A DNA stretch of 64,000 nucleotides from positions 1 through 64,000 of the forward strand of contig AJWJ01000002.1 in assembly GCA_000277445.1 (NCBI GenBank), read 5' to 3'. The notes below the pieces were generated by a model that made no database searches, was not told where the DNA came from, and was given only the letters and a program-made list of their open reading frames with translations. Origin of the DNA: Polysphondylium violaceum. Taxonomy: Eukaryota > Evosea > Eumycetozoa > Dictyosteliales > Dictyosteliaceae. Of this stretch, positions 33,983 through 45,600 are shown one piece after another; position 1 is the stretch's first letter, and each line of letters begins with the position of its first letter. Made by a program: the position numbers and the translations under genes.

Positions 33983-35970
33983 ATGAATGGTATAGAGAGT
34001 ATAAATGGTAATGGTACCTTACCACACAACCCCACTGTAGGAGGTGGTGGAGATAAAAAGAAACAAAAACAACAAAAGAAAAAAGAGCAAAAAAAAAGAC
34101 AAAAACAAAAGAAACAACAAGAGAAATCTGTCACTGTCGCGACAGCAACAGAAAACAACAATATAGATCAAGAACAATTAGAAAAACAAGAGATTAGTAA
34201 TAATATCAATGCATATATTTTAAAAAAAGCAGATAATGAAAAGCAGCAACAAGACGAGAGTGATGATTTTGATTTTCAATTAGCCGAAAATGATCCTACC
34301 TTTGAGATGTTTAATAAATTGATTAAACATTTTGATGGTAAGGATGATGAAAACAATGATAATCAAGTAAGTATAGTATTTATATTTTAAAACATGACAG
34401 GATTACTAATGATGGCATATCATAATATTATAATAGGCTGATGACGGACAAGAGAATCAACAAGAAGAAGAAAACAAAGAAAATGAAGAACAAGATAAAG
34501 ATCAAGAAAATGAGGATCAAGAAAATGAAGATGATAAAAAAATGTCAAATAAAGAAAGAAAAAGACAAAGAAGATTACATTTACCCATTTTAAAACAATT
34601 GGTAGATAGACCAGATGTAGTTGAAGTAAGTAAATCAATAGATATATACTTTTATATGGATACCAACTAATGCTTATCATGATAATAATTAAAAGTTACA
34701 TGATGTAAACTCACCCAATCCAGGATTTCTTATTTCATTAAAATCATATAAAAACTCTATAGCAGTACCAGCACATTGGTGCCAAAAAAAGAAATATTTA
34801 CAGGGAAAGAGAGGTTTTGTAAAGCCACCCTTTGAGCTACCAAGTTTTATTGCAGCCACTGGTATATCAAAGATTAGAGAGGCAATTTTGGAAAAAGAAA
34901 AGGAAAAGAAATCCAAACAAAAACAAAGAGAAAGAGTGCAACCTAAAATGAACAGAATGAATATCGATTACCAAGTACTTCGTGACGCATTCTTTATTCA
35001 CCAAACCAAACCCAAACTTGGCATTCAAGGAGATTTGTATTATGAAGGAAAAGAGTTTGAGGTCTCTATCACAGCCAAAAAACCAGGCCAATTGTCTGAC
35101 GAGTTAAGAAAAGCGTTGGGTATGGCAGACGGATATCCACCACCCTGGTTAATCTATATGCAATCGTTTGGCCCACCTCCTTCTTATCCCAATTTAAAGA
35201 TTCCAGGTGTCAATGCACCAATCCCCGAAGGCGCCAAATACGGATTTCATCCTGGTGGCTGGGGCAAACCTATTCTCAATGAATATGGCAAACCAATGTT
35301 TGAGCAACCTACTCCATCAATTGTTGAGGCTGCTGAAGCAGTGCCCATCGTCAGAGAGTATTGGGGCGAACTTTTGCCCGAAGAAGAAGAGGAGGAGGAG
35401 GAAGAAGAGGAGGAACAAGAAGGCCAACAAGAAGACGGTGGTGAACAAATTGAAGGTGAAGAAGAACAACAAGAGGAATCTGAACAAGACTATATTAATC
35501 AAGGTATTTCATCGGTGCCATCAGGCCTCGAGACACCAGATGTAGTGGACATCAAGAAATCAAGATACAATATCAGTGCCACTGGTCTTGGCCATGCACC
35601 CGACCAACCCAAACAACTATACCACGTCATTGAACAACAACAACGATCAATGGGTGGTGGCTTGATGGAATCCAATTATAAATACAATTTACCAGGTGTT
35701 ATTAAAACAGCAAATAGTGGTAGAGGTGGCGCTGGTATTATAAAGAGTCAAAAATCTGGTCCCGTCGAGATCACATTGAATCCATCGGAAATTGAAGGAG
35801 AAATTGATGAAGATTTATTGAGAAAGAAATATGAACAAGCAGTATCTAATGATGCTGCAAGAAATGCCAAACCTCGAGAAGACTATAGTGATATCATTGA
35901 AGAGCAAACTAAAAAGAGAAAGAATCAATTGGAAAAGAAAGATGATAAATCAAAGAAATTTAAATTTTAA
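33983..35970 (+). CDS. sf3b2: splicing factor 3B subunit 2 (SAP145)
   Basis: Three exons, 33983-34366, 34437-34625 and 34696-35970, all phase 0, give 615 aa (shorter than human SF3B2, about 895). The N-terminus is Lys/Gln-rich. Then come the DUF382 region (LVDRPDVVELHDVNSPNP, AVPAHWCQKKKYLQGKRG), the PSP motif (LRKALGMADGYPPPWL, IPGVNAPIPEGAKYG, GWGKPILNEYGKPMF), a long Glu run and a basic C-terminus. SF3B2 is a core of the U2 snRNP SF3b complex and contacts pre-mRNA near the branch site. The stop lies only 26 bp from that of the convergent RAD51C gene. Confidence 0.94.
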
Positions 35971-35996
35971 TAAACTATCAACTTTTATTTAAATAA

Positions 35997-37049
35997 CTAA
36001 TCTTGTTCTTCTTCTTCTTGTTGTTCAATGCCTCTTATACCCATTGAATCAATTTGATATGGTACATGGCAAGATTTAAAGGAAGGTGATTTATATAAAT
36101 GACAAAAACGTTTTCTATCTTTCCAATAAAGGATCATACGATATGTACAAATATGAGTCCATGCATCCCCAAGTGCTGGTACTAGTATAGTTTGATTATT
36201 ATTATTATTACTATTATTATTGTTATTGCTAACTTTGGTAGTTAATTGATTCATAACTACCACAGCTACATTATATTTCTCTGCAATGGATAATAAATTT
36301 TGAGCCATAGATAACAAGAGACGTGTACGTAAACCCATATCAGCAAAATCTTTTCTAAAGGGATAAGTAATGCTATCAACTATAATTAGACGAACATCTC
36401 TGTTTATCTCTAGAAAGCTAGAGAGTTGGTTCACTAGTGCCACCTGTTCGAGATAATGATACACTCTATAGTAGAATATATTGTTTAGAATTGCATCAGG
36501 TGATAGTTGCTCAGCTATATCTCGTTCCTTTTCTGAACGCTCCGATGCAATCTCTTGCAAATGATTAGAGAGATGAGTGGCAATTTCACGTAATCTTGTG
36601 CAAGAGTATCCACCCTCACTATCGATATACACTGCCTTACCCGCCACACCAAAAAACTCTTTGGGTATGGAAGCATTGACTGCCAGCTGAAATGCCATTT
36701 GCGTTTTCCCCACTCCAGGCACACCACAAAACTCTGTTAGTTTGCCCAGAGCTATACCTCCATTCAAAGTAGAATCTATGTCATGACAAAATGTAATAAT
36801 CCTATTTTGTCCACCTTCTTTTAATAATAGATCAAGTGCTGACATGCCATCATTCAATTCTTTAATAGTATTACTACTGGTATTGCTTGTAGTCGTATTA
36901 TTAGTCGTAGTAGTAGTAGTAGTCACTTGATCAACTGCATCGCTATCATCATTGATTCTATTGTTGATATCGTCATCATTTGTTGTCATATCTATTATTA
37001 TCTTTTCATTATTATTACTACTATTCATATAGTTGTAAAATTTACACAC
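35997..37049 (-). CDS. rad51c: RAD51C-like recombinase paralogue
   Basis: A single exon of 350 aa (human RAD51C is 376). The N-terminal about 65 residues are Asn/Thr-rich. The RecA core shows Walker A GVPGVGKTQ (109-117), VAGKAVYIDSEGGYS, Walker B RLIIVDSITYPF (about 217-226), and the RAD51C-like LRTRLLLSMAQNLL, MNQLTTKV, VPALGDAWTH and LYKSPSFKSC. An Asn tract interrupts the core after TTKV. RAD51C works in the BCDX2/CX3 paralogue complexes in homologous recombination. The gene is head to head with the large ribonucleotide reductase subunit and tail to tail with SF3B2. Confidence 0.92.
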   Translation of the reverse strand: MCKFYNYMNSSNNNEKIIIDMTTNDDDINNRINDDSDAVDQVTTTTTTTNNTTTSNTSSNTIKELNDGMSALDLLLKEGGQNRIITFCHDIDSTLNGGIALGKLTEFCGVPGVGKTQMAFQLAVNASIPKEFFGVAGKAVYIDSEGGYSCTRLREIATHLSNHLQEIASERSEKERDIAEQLSPDAILNNIFYYRVYHYLEQVALVNQLSSFLEINRDVRLIIVDSITYPFRKDFADMGLRTRLLLSMAQNLLSIAEKYNVAVVVMNQLTTKVSNNNNNSNNNNNQTILVPALGDAWTHICTYRMILYWKDRKRFCHLYKSPSFKSCHVPYQIDSMGIRGIEQQEEEEQD

Positions 37050-37658
37050 AAAATAAATGAAAAAAAATAAAATAAAATAAAATATTTAGGGGTGTGTTGA
37101 TATGAGAGTGTGGTGTGTTTAATTTAATTAGTGGAAAAAAATCATACCAAGAAAAGGCGCGCCAAAAAAATTGAGTATAAAAAAAAATTTGAAATCAAAC
37201 ATTTCTCCCGCCCAAATTAGAAAACAGTTATTTTTTTTTACGGCATCCCGCTTAATTAATTTAAAAAAAAATAATTTATTACTTGTTTTTTTTGTATTTG
37301 CGCCTTTTTTTTCAAAAAAATCTTATTCTTTTTTTTGATTCTCGCAGTTTATACACATTATTATTTGGGGCATAAGATTCATTGATTCGCGAACACACCA
37401 TTCACTCACCCACCCTGTAATAATAACAACACCAATAAGAATAAGAATAAGAACAATAATAATAAGAATAAAGAATCACCCATTGTAGTACCCTTTTTTG
37501 TTTATTTTTATTTATATCTTTTTTTTTTCTAAAAACAACAAAATATCCTCTATATAAATAGAATAGTACCATAGTCACAGATACATATAATACACACACA
37601 CAGAGAATCAATCTATATAAATATTTATAGATAGTAATAATATATATACAATCATAAA
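37050..37658. promoter_or_regulatory. bidirectional promoter of RAD51C and RNR1
   Basis: 609 bp separate the two start codons. In otherwise very A/T-rich DNA it carries several GC-rich islands: GGCGCGCC at 37156, CCCGCCC near 37208, TCCCGC near 37247 and TTTGCGCC near 37299. Two S-phase genes sharing this region suggests co-regulation by E2F/DP (inference). Confidence 0.6.
37152..37170. promoter_or_regulatory. E2F-like palindromic site
   Basis: AAAAGGCGCGCCAAAA, read on the minus strand as TTTTGGCGCGCC, contains the E2F consensus TTTSSCGC. It lies 103 bp upstream of the RAD51C start and 489 bp upstream of the RNR1 start. Binding is inference. Confidence 0.55.
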
Positions 37659-40331
37659 ATGATGAGAAATGATACAAAAATGTTTGTCGTCAAAAGAGAT
37701 GGCACTAAAGAACCAGTAAATATTACATATATACATTATTTATTGCTATAGTAAATTCAATTATATTAATAATAATAATAAAATAATTACTAGGTTTTAT
37801 TTGATAAAATTACCTACCGTATATCATATTTATGTGAAATGGAACCAAAATTAAATTTAGATATTGTAGATCCAGCAGAGGTTGCACAAAAGGTAGTTAG
37901 TGGAGTATTTCCAGGAGTAAAGACTACAGAGTTGGATAATTTGGCCGCAGAGACAGCAGCTTATATGTCTACTCGTCATCCAGACTATGGAGTATTGGCT
38001 GCTCGTATTGCTGTTAGTAATCTTCACAAACAAACATCCAATAGTTTTGTAGAGACTGTAAACACCCAATTCCACTTTATCAATCCCAAAACCAACCAAC
38101 CAGCACCACTTGTTTCTCAAGAACTCTATGACCTCGTCCACAAATACGCTGACAAGCTCGAAAGCTACATTGACTACAAGAGAGATTTTGACTATGATTT
38201 CTTTGGCTTCAAGACACTCGAGAGAAGTTACTTGCAAAGAGTCAATGGCCAGATCATTGAGCGTCCCCAACACATGTTAATGCGTGTCTCGTTGGGCATC
38301 CACGGCGACGATTTGGACGCCGCTCTCGAGACCTACGATCTCCTCAGCCAAAAGCTCTTTACCCACGCCACCCCCACCCTCTTTAACTCGGGTACACCCA
38401 ACCCTCAGATGTCAAGTTGTTTCCTCGTGCAAATGAAGGAAGACTCGATAGACGGTATCTATGACACTCTCAAACAGTGTGCCCTCATCAGTAAATCTGC
38501 CGGTGGCATTGGTATCGCCTGTCACAAGATCAGAGCCAGCAGCAGTTATATCCGTGGCACCAACGGCACATCCAACGGTATTGTCCCCATGCTTCGTGTC
38601 TTTAATGACACTGCCAGATACGTCGACCAAGGCGGTGGCAAGAGAAAGGGTGCCTTTGCCGTCTACTTGGAGCCATGGCACGCCGATATTTTTGAGTTTA
38701 TCGATTTGAAAAAGAACCACGGCAAAGAGGAAATGAGAGCCAGAGACCTCTTTTACGCCCTCTGGGTCAGTGACCTCTTTATGGAAAGAGTCGAGCAAAA
38801 CGCCGATTGGTCCCTCTTTTGTCCCAACGAAGCCCCTGGCTTGGCCGAGTGCCATAGCGAAGAGTTTAGAAAACTCTATCTCCAATACGAAGCCACACCA
38901 GATCTTGCCAAGCGTGTGATCAAAGCCCAAGACCTCTGGTTTGCCATTCTCGAAGCCCAAATCGAAACTGGTACCCCATTCATCCTCTACAAAGATGCCT
39001 GCAATTCAAAATCCAATCAACAAAACCTTGGCACCATTTCCAGCAGCAACCTTTGCACAGAAATCGTCCAATACACCTCGCCAGAGGAAGTGGCCGTTTG
39101 CAATTTGGCCTCTATTGCTTTGCCCAAATATGTTGTCCAAAAACAAGGTTCCACCAACCCCAAAGAAAAGGAATATGACCATCAACATCTCTATGAGGTA
39201 ACCAAGGTAATCACCAAGAATCTCAACAAGATCATTGACAGAAACTACTATCCAGTGCCCGAATCAAAGGTGTCCAACATGAGACACAGACCCATTGGTC
39301 TTGGCATCCAAGGTCTCGCCGATGTCTTTATCGCCCTTCGTTTACCTTTTGACTCTACTGGCGCTGCCACACTCAATCGTGAGATTGCCGAAACCATCTA
39401 TTTTGCCGCTCTCACAGCCTCTAATGAGTTGGCTGCTGCCCACGGTGCCTATGAAACCTTTGAAGGCTCACCAGCCTCTAAGGGTATCCTCCAATATGAC
39501 ATGTGGGGTGTCACTCCATCTCCACGTTGGGACTGGGCCAAACTCAAGGAAAAGATCAAGGCCACCGGTCTTAGAAACAGTCTTTTGATTGCCCCAATGC
39601 CAACCGCCAGCACCTCTCAAATTCTCGGAAACAATGAGTGCTTTGAGCCATACACATCCAACATTTACAGTCGTCGTGTGTTGGCCGGTGAATTCACCAT
39701 TGTAAATAAACAACTCCTCACCGATCTCATGGAGCTTGGTCTATGGTCGCCAGAGATCAAGAACCAAATCATTCTCCACAGAGGCAGTATCCAAGATATT
39801 GAGGAAATCCCCGACGATCTCAAAGAGCTCTACAAAACAGTCTGGGAAATTCGTCAAAGAACCCTCATTGACATGGCCGCCGAGCGTGGTGCCTTTATTG
39901 ACCAAAGCCAGAGCTTCAATGTCTTTATTGCTGAGCCCACCTTTTCCAAACTCACATCGATGCACTTTTACTCCTGGAAAAAGGGTCTCAAGACCGGTAT
40001 GTACTATCTCCGTACCAGACCAGCTGCAGACGCCATCCAATTCACTGTTGATCAGTCAATGGCAGTCCAATCAACCCCCAAACCAGCAGATTCCAGTCAA
40101 GTGATTGAAAACTCTACTCCAATGAAAACTCCCACCAGAACCCCAACCAGAACCCCAGGTGGCTCTGTTGTCAGTCCACTCAACAAGAGAATCAGTCCAA
40201 TTCGTTTCCCACTCTCTCAACAATCTGCCAACAGCAGCACCTCAACCACTCCCACTGCTGAAGAAGAACTTGCCATGTATGAAAACATGACTTGTCGTCG
40301 TGAAGAAGGTTGTTTAGTTTGTGGTTCTTAA
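37659..40331 (+). CDS. rnrA: ribonucleoside-diphosphate reductase large subunit
   Basis: Two exons, 37659-37715 and 37794-40331, encode 864 aa (human RRM1 is 792). Exon 1 carries the start of the ATP cone ([12 protein letters not shown]), completed in exon 2. Catalytic landmarks: NPQMSSCFL (redox Cys about 226), NLCTEI (thiyl-radical Cys about 439), [27 protein letters not shown] split over the conserved loop, and the C-terminal redox pair CLVC (859-862) in EEGCLVCGS. It reduces NDPs to dNDPs with the small subunit. Compared with RRM1 it has about 60 extra residues before the C-terminal arm, rich in TP/SP sites ([14 protein letters not shown]). Coding G/C and codon bias are high, as expected of a strongly expressed gene. 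Confidence 0.96.
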
Positions 40332-42641
40332 TAATCTCAATCATCTCATGTGTAATAGTAATATTGATCATCATTACTATTAATGTTTTGTGTGTATATA
40401 TATATTCTGTTTAACTTTTTTATCTTTTTCCTCTCTTTACACCAACATTTTTCCCTGACCAAAAAAAAAAAAAAAAAATATCTCTCAAATAATCATAGAT
40501 AATTCACAATGAAAACATAATAGTTTAAAGTTTGTTATATATCTTTTTTCATTTAAATAAATATTTAATTTTTAAACAAAAAAATTCTATAGGCTGTCTC
40601 TTCTATTTTTTTTCTTTTTTTTTTTTTTTCCATTTTCTTTTTTGGGTTGGACTGCTATCATTTGTTCGGATTCTTACAATAAAAGACAGCTATTAAATTC
40701 ATGATGAAAGTTCATTTTTTTGAATTATCAACGTACTCAAACCTAATAACATAAAAGGTCATTTTTTGAATTATTAACATACCTACGATATGCGCATAAC
40801 AAACACACACAAGTGGTATAAATTTATCAGATATTTGAAAAAATCGAATTCTTTATAATTGGGGTAGTATGTGATAGAGTAATAGATTTTATTTAGATCA
40901 ACACATATCACTCATACATCTTTTTTATTTAAATTATATGTTGCTGCAGCAACAACAATTACACCAATATATAAATTACATGTATCAAAATCATACATAT
41001 AAATTACTAGTTTTATCTCCATCCACTCAATGATAAAGGTAGATAATACATGGTGGGGTAATAAAAGTAGTAGTACTTGGGTGTGTGTGTGTGTGGGGTG
41101 GTCATGGGTGATAAATTAAGAGTGATGGATTGGCAGTAGTCAAGCGTGATCACATATATCCCAAAAAAATATAATATCTATATATAAACACCAAAAAAAG
41201 TGTGGTGTGATAATGTAGATAGTGTAGTATATAGTATAGCCCATACTATTGTGAAAAGTTGTGCGCACTACCACCCACACACATATATGTTACTAGTAAA
41301 AAAAAAAAAAAAAAGAAACTCCATTCAATGATGTGGGAAAGGGTTATGTTGTGTTTAGTAATATTATTATGTGATTTTTTGTAATATATTTAAATTTAAT
41401 TTTTTTCTTTTTATAGTTCTCTACATATATATTATATAATTTGTTGTTATTGTGTATTATCATCTATATATGAGTGTGTGTATGTGTGATTCTAATTTTG
41501 ACTATTTTGGTTTCATACAAGTCTTTCTATTGTTTTTTTTTTAATTTTTTCTTGTTTAGATACAATAACACATAGCAGCAGGAAATAGGAATAGGCAGTA
41601 TAATAGTAAATAATTCAAAGCTCAATTAAAACAACACCAACAACAGGAAATTCAATATTAGTACTATTTCTTGGATCACTACTGTAAAAATAGGGATAAG
41701 TCACAAATAGCAAAACCAAGCAAGTGGATAGCAGAGTCGTCATACTATACCATTTTCACTAAAGATACTAGTTGACCTTATTTGGAGTGTATTAATAGCA
41801 ACAACATATAGTCCACAGCATAATGTAAGATATATTGATTCTATTGACAGTTGTCTGTCTTTTCATTCGATTGAATCGAGATCACATTGTTTAGTTGGAC
41901 ATTTAGTAAGCCCCAGTCGATTTTGTCGAGATCTGTTATTTTTCAATTTTTTTTTCAATTTGTGTACATTTCCAAAAAAGGCTATTTTGTTTTTAGGATG
42001 GATATCATTTATTGTAGAGAATCGATTTGGGGGAATTACTTTTAGTGGCACTCTATTGGAGCAAAGGGGATTGAGGTTTGTGTGTGGTTGCCATCTAATC
42101 TAAATAAGGGTTGTGAGCAAGGTCTAAATCATATGAATCTAGACTTTGTGCACCCACCACAGATGCTTGTAGGGTGAGGAGCCCATCAAATATCGCCTAG
42201 TGTTTTTGTTTTTTTTGCCTCTTCACCAACCCCCTCACCATCCTCTACACGGACCAAGAATTTTAATTTTTCCGTCCGTTCTCTGTCATATATTAGATTT
42301 TTTTTTTTTGTTTTTAATTCCACATTAGTTGTTGCTGTTCTTGTTGAACATATTTTTTCTGTCTAATATTAGTAACGATAATTATGTGTGGTTAATATTT
42401 ATACATATAATAGTTTTTATGTGTCTAGATGTGTTATCGATAATTATTATTATTATTATTATTTTATATATATTTATATATGTAAACTAACTAAAGTATT
42501 TTTTTTTATCCAAATCTTTTATTGTTTAAAATAGTGGTTGATATTTTATTTTTTTTATTTTATTTTTGTTGAAATCACAAAAAAAGAAATAATACAATAA
42601 TAGGAATAAAAATAATAAAATAGACACTACATTTAGTAATA
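40332..42641. other. 2.3-kb intergenic region upstream of hybrid histidine kinase
   Basis: Between the RNR1 stop and the histidine kinase start. It is A/T-rich with poly-A at 40460-40478 and 41300-41314, a GT tract at 41081-41094 and ATT repeats near 42440-42465. A less A/T-rich segment (41850-42250) includes repeated TCGAGATC words (41875 and 41928) but no coding frame I can support. Most is probably the control region and 5' UTR of a large developmental-type gene; an unrecognised non-coding RNA is possible. Confidence 0.55.
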
Positions 42642-45600
42642 GTGTTTACATGCTTCACTTTTCCATTTTTTGGTGGACACGACAATAATAGTACAATGAA
42701 TACAACATGGCTACAAGATTTCCATATTGGTGAGAAAATCCAAGAAGAGAAATTGTTTTCAGTTTTCAAGGCGATCCATTATGGAAATTTGAGTGGAAAC
42801 GGAATTTCTCATAATACCACCACGACCACCACCACCACGACCACCACTACCACAACAGCGACCACGACCACCACCACAGCCTCGACTTTTACCCCAAGTG
42901 GAAATTTGATAGCGGGGAGTTTGACGAGCTCAATACCATTCTCGCCACCCAATTCCTCACATATTCCAAACTATAGCCTCTTGTCGAGGGATCCGCTCGA
43001 CTCGCCCTCGCCCTCGCCTTCGTCCGTGTCGTCCATCACTTCGCAGGGCTCGTTGAATAATTCAAATTCCTCAATCGAGAATATAAGCGGCACTGGGTGT
43101 AACGCCGGTATCAATGGATGCAACAGTTCTCAGTTTAAATCGATCACCAATAGCATCACAGCAACCAAACTCCAGCAACAGCAGTTGGCCGATGGTGCCA
43201 ATATTCCGCAGATCCACCAAACGACCAATGAGGGCAGCGTCGGTAGTGCGAGTAGTGGAAGTAGCAGTAATTTTCTCAGTTCGCCCACTGGATACTTTAA
43301 CATCAAGGTTCCATCGTCGGTACAGGCCACAAAGAGAACCGCTAATGATCACATGTTTAGTCATCAAAAGGTATTTTTAAAATTCATCAATTCCAAGTAC
43401 CCTTCCATGGAGATTATCTCGTTGTTTCAACGAGAGGCAACCATATTGTCTCTTTTGAAATCCATCGATGGTGTGGCCAAAATAATCAGAACCCAGAGCG
43501 AGTTGGGTAACATTGTAGCAATAGTTTTTGAAGAAGCAGGCTTTCAACCATTGAATCAAATTCATCCAGATGTAGACTCACCCTATCTACACAACTTTGA
43601 TCTCAACAATAGTACATCGATTTTAAATTCAATACCAAAACTTGTTAATAATAATAATAGTATCGGTAGCAACAATGGTAGTAGTGGTAGTAATAGCAAT
43701 ACATTGAAACCAAAGCAAACAACACCAACCATTACACCATTGTCATCGAGTCCATTACTCACCAATACATATCATTCGGGCAATTCAATGACAAACAGAT
43801 ACGAGATGGATATCGATACTTTTTTAAATATGGCTATTCAATTATCCTCCATTTTGGAAGATATTCATCTCAGAGGTTGTATTCATCGTGACATACGTCC
43901 TGCAAATATTTATTATCATCCAAATGCTCATCAAATTCGATTGGCCAATTTTCAATTTTCAGTAATCAAACATTTAGAAAGATTAGATAATTCTCAAATT
44001 CATTCATATCAAAATGATAGTAATAATAGTAATAGTAATTTATCAAATTCAAATGAATCAGTATCAAATACCCCAACAACACCAACTTCATTATCATCTT
44101 CAAATTCAAATAATCAACAACAACAACAATCCAATCAATCAACAACACCAACATCCACATCAACATCTTCATCAACAAATATATCACCAATTCCAAATAA
44201 TATCTCAACATTTTCTCCACCATCAGCATCATCAATTGCATCAGAGAACTTAACAGTTGCTGGATCTAATTTAAATAATAATAGTACTAACTACAATAGT
44301 AATACTAGCAACAATAACAATAACAATAACAACAACAACAACAACAACAGCAATAATAATAATAATAATAATAATGTTGCTGGTAATAATAATAATCCAC
44401 AACCAAAAAACAAGAAAAAAGATTTATCATTTTTAAAGAATTTTCCAGATTTATCTAGATTAAATTCAGCATCTTATTATTATACATCTCCAGAGGAAAC
44501 TGGGAGAACTCAACATCCAGTTGATTATCGTACCGATTTATATTCATTGGGTGTAACATTTTTTGAATTATTGACTGGAAGATTACCTTTTCAAACTACA
44601 GATCTATCAGAACTTATTCATTCACATTTGGCCAAAAAGCCACCCATTGTATCTGAATTAAATCCAAAAGTACCCGATATCCTCTCAAGAATCATTGATA
44701 AACTATTGAAAAAATCACCAGATGAAAGATATAATTCAGCCTATGGTCTAAAGCGAGATTTGGAAATATGCAAACTTCAATTCAAATCATCAAACAACTC
44801 ATCAACCATTTCACCAGATTTTAAATTGGGTACTTTTGATGTACTTCACAGACCATTCATTCCAAATGAATTGTATTCAAGAGAATCTGAATTAAAACAA
44901 ATTGTAAGTATTAAGGCTTTAAATATTATACGAGATAAAGGTATTAATATATATATTTTATTATAGACTGATGCAGTGAATAGAGTTAAAAAAGGAAGTA
45001 AAGAGTTGGTTGTAGTCAGAGGAGTTGGAAAGACATCACTTGTTTATTCAGTCAAAAAGGTGTTGCCTCTTGGTCCAAGATTTATTAGCGGTAAATATGA
45101 TCAATACAATGTAGGTGTGCCTTATAGTGCCATCACAGAGGCTTTGACAGAGATGGTCAATCAAATTTTGGTACTCAGTCCCATGGAATTAGAGTTTTAT
45201 AGAGACAAACTGTTTCGAGCATTAGGACCTAACATTGGTGTCATTGTTGAGGTGATTCCATTTTTGGAATTGATTGTGGGGCCTTGTGCCAAGGCACCAT
45301 CACTACCACCCTCTGAAGCACAGAACCGGTTCGATATTGTGTTTAAGGATTTCCTCAGAGTGTTTTCAGAGGAGGGTCATCCATTGATCTTGTTTATCGA
45401 TGATTTGCAAAGAGCAGATCCTCCCAGTTGTCGGTTGATAAAGTTGTTGTTGGACAAAAATAACAACATCAAGTACTTTTTGTTCATCACAGCCTTTAGG
45501 GAAAACGAGATGCAGGATGCATTCATTGCACCGATCCTCGAGGAGAGTAATCTCAGGACCACTGAAATTGATCTAAAGCCTCTGCAATTAAACGACATCA

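Noticed and set aside
41863-42051. Minus-strand 62-codon frame in the 2.3-kb gap, with repeated TCGAGATC words
   Set aside because: No family likeness, no splice partners; could be part of an untranslated leader or RNA but nothing supports a protein.
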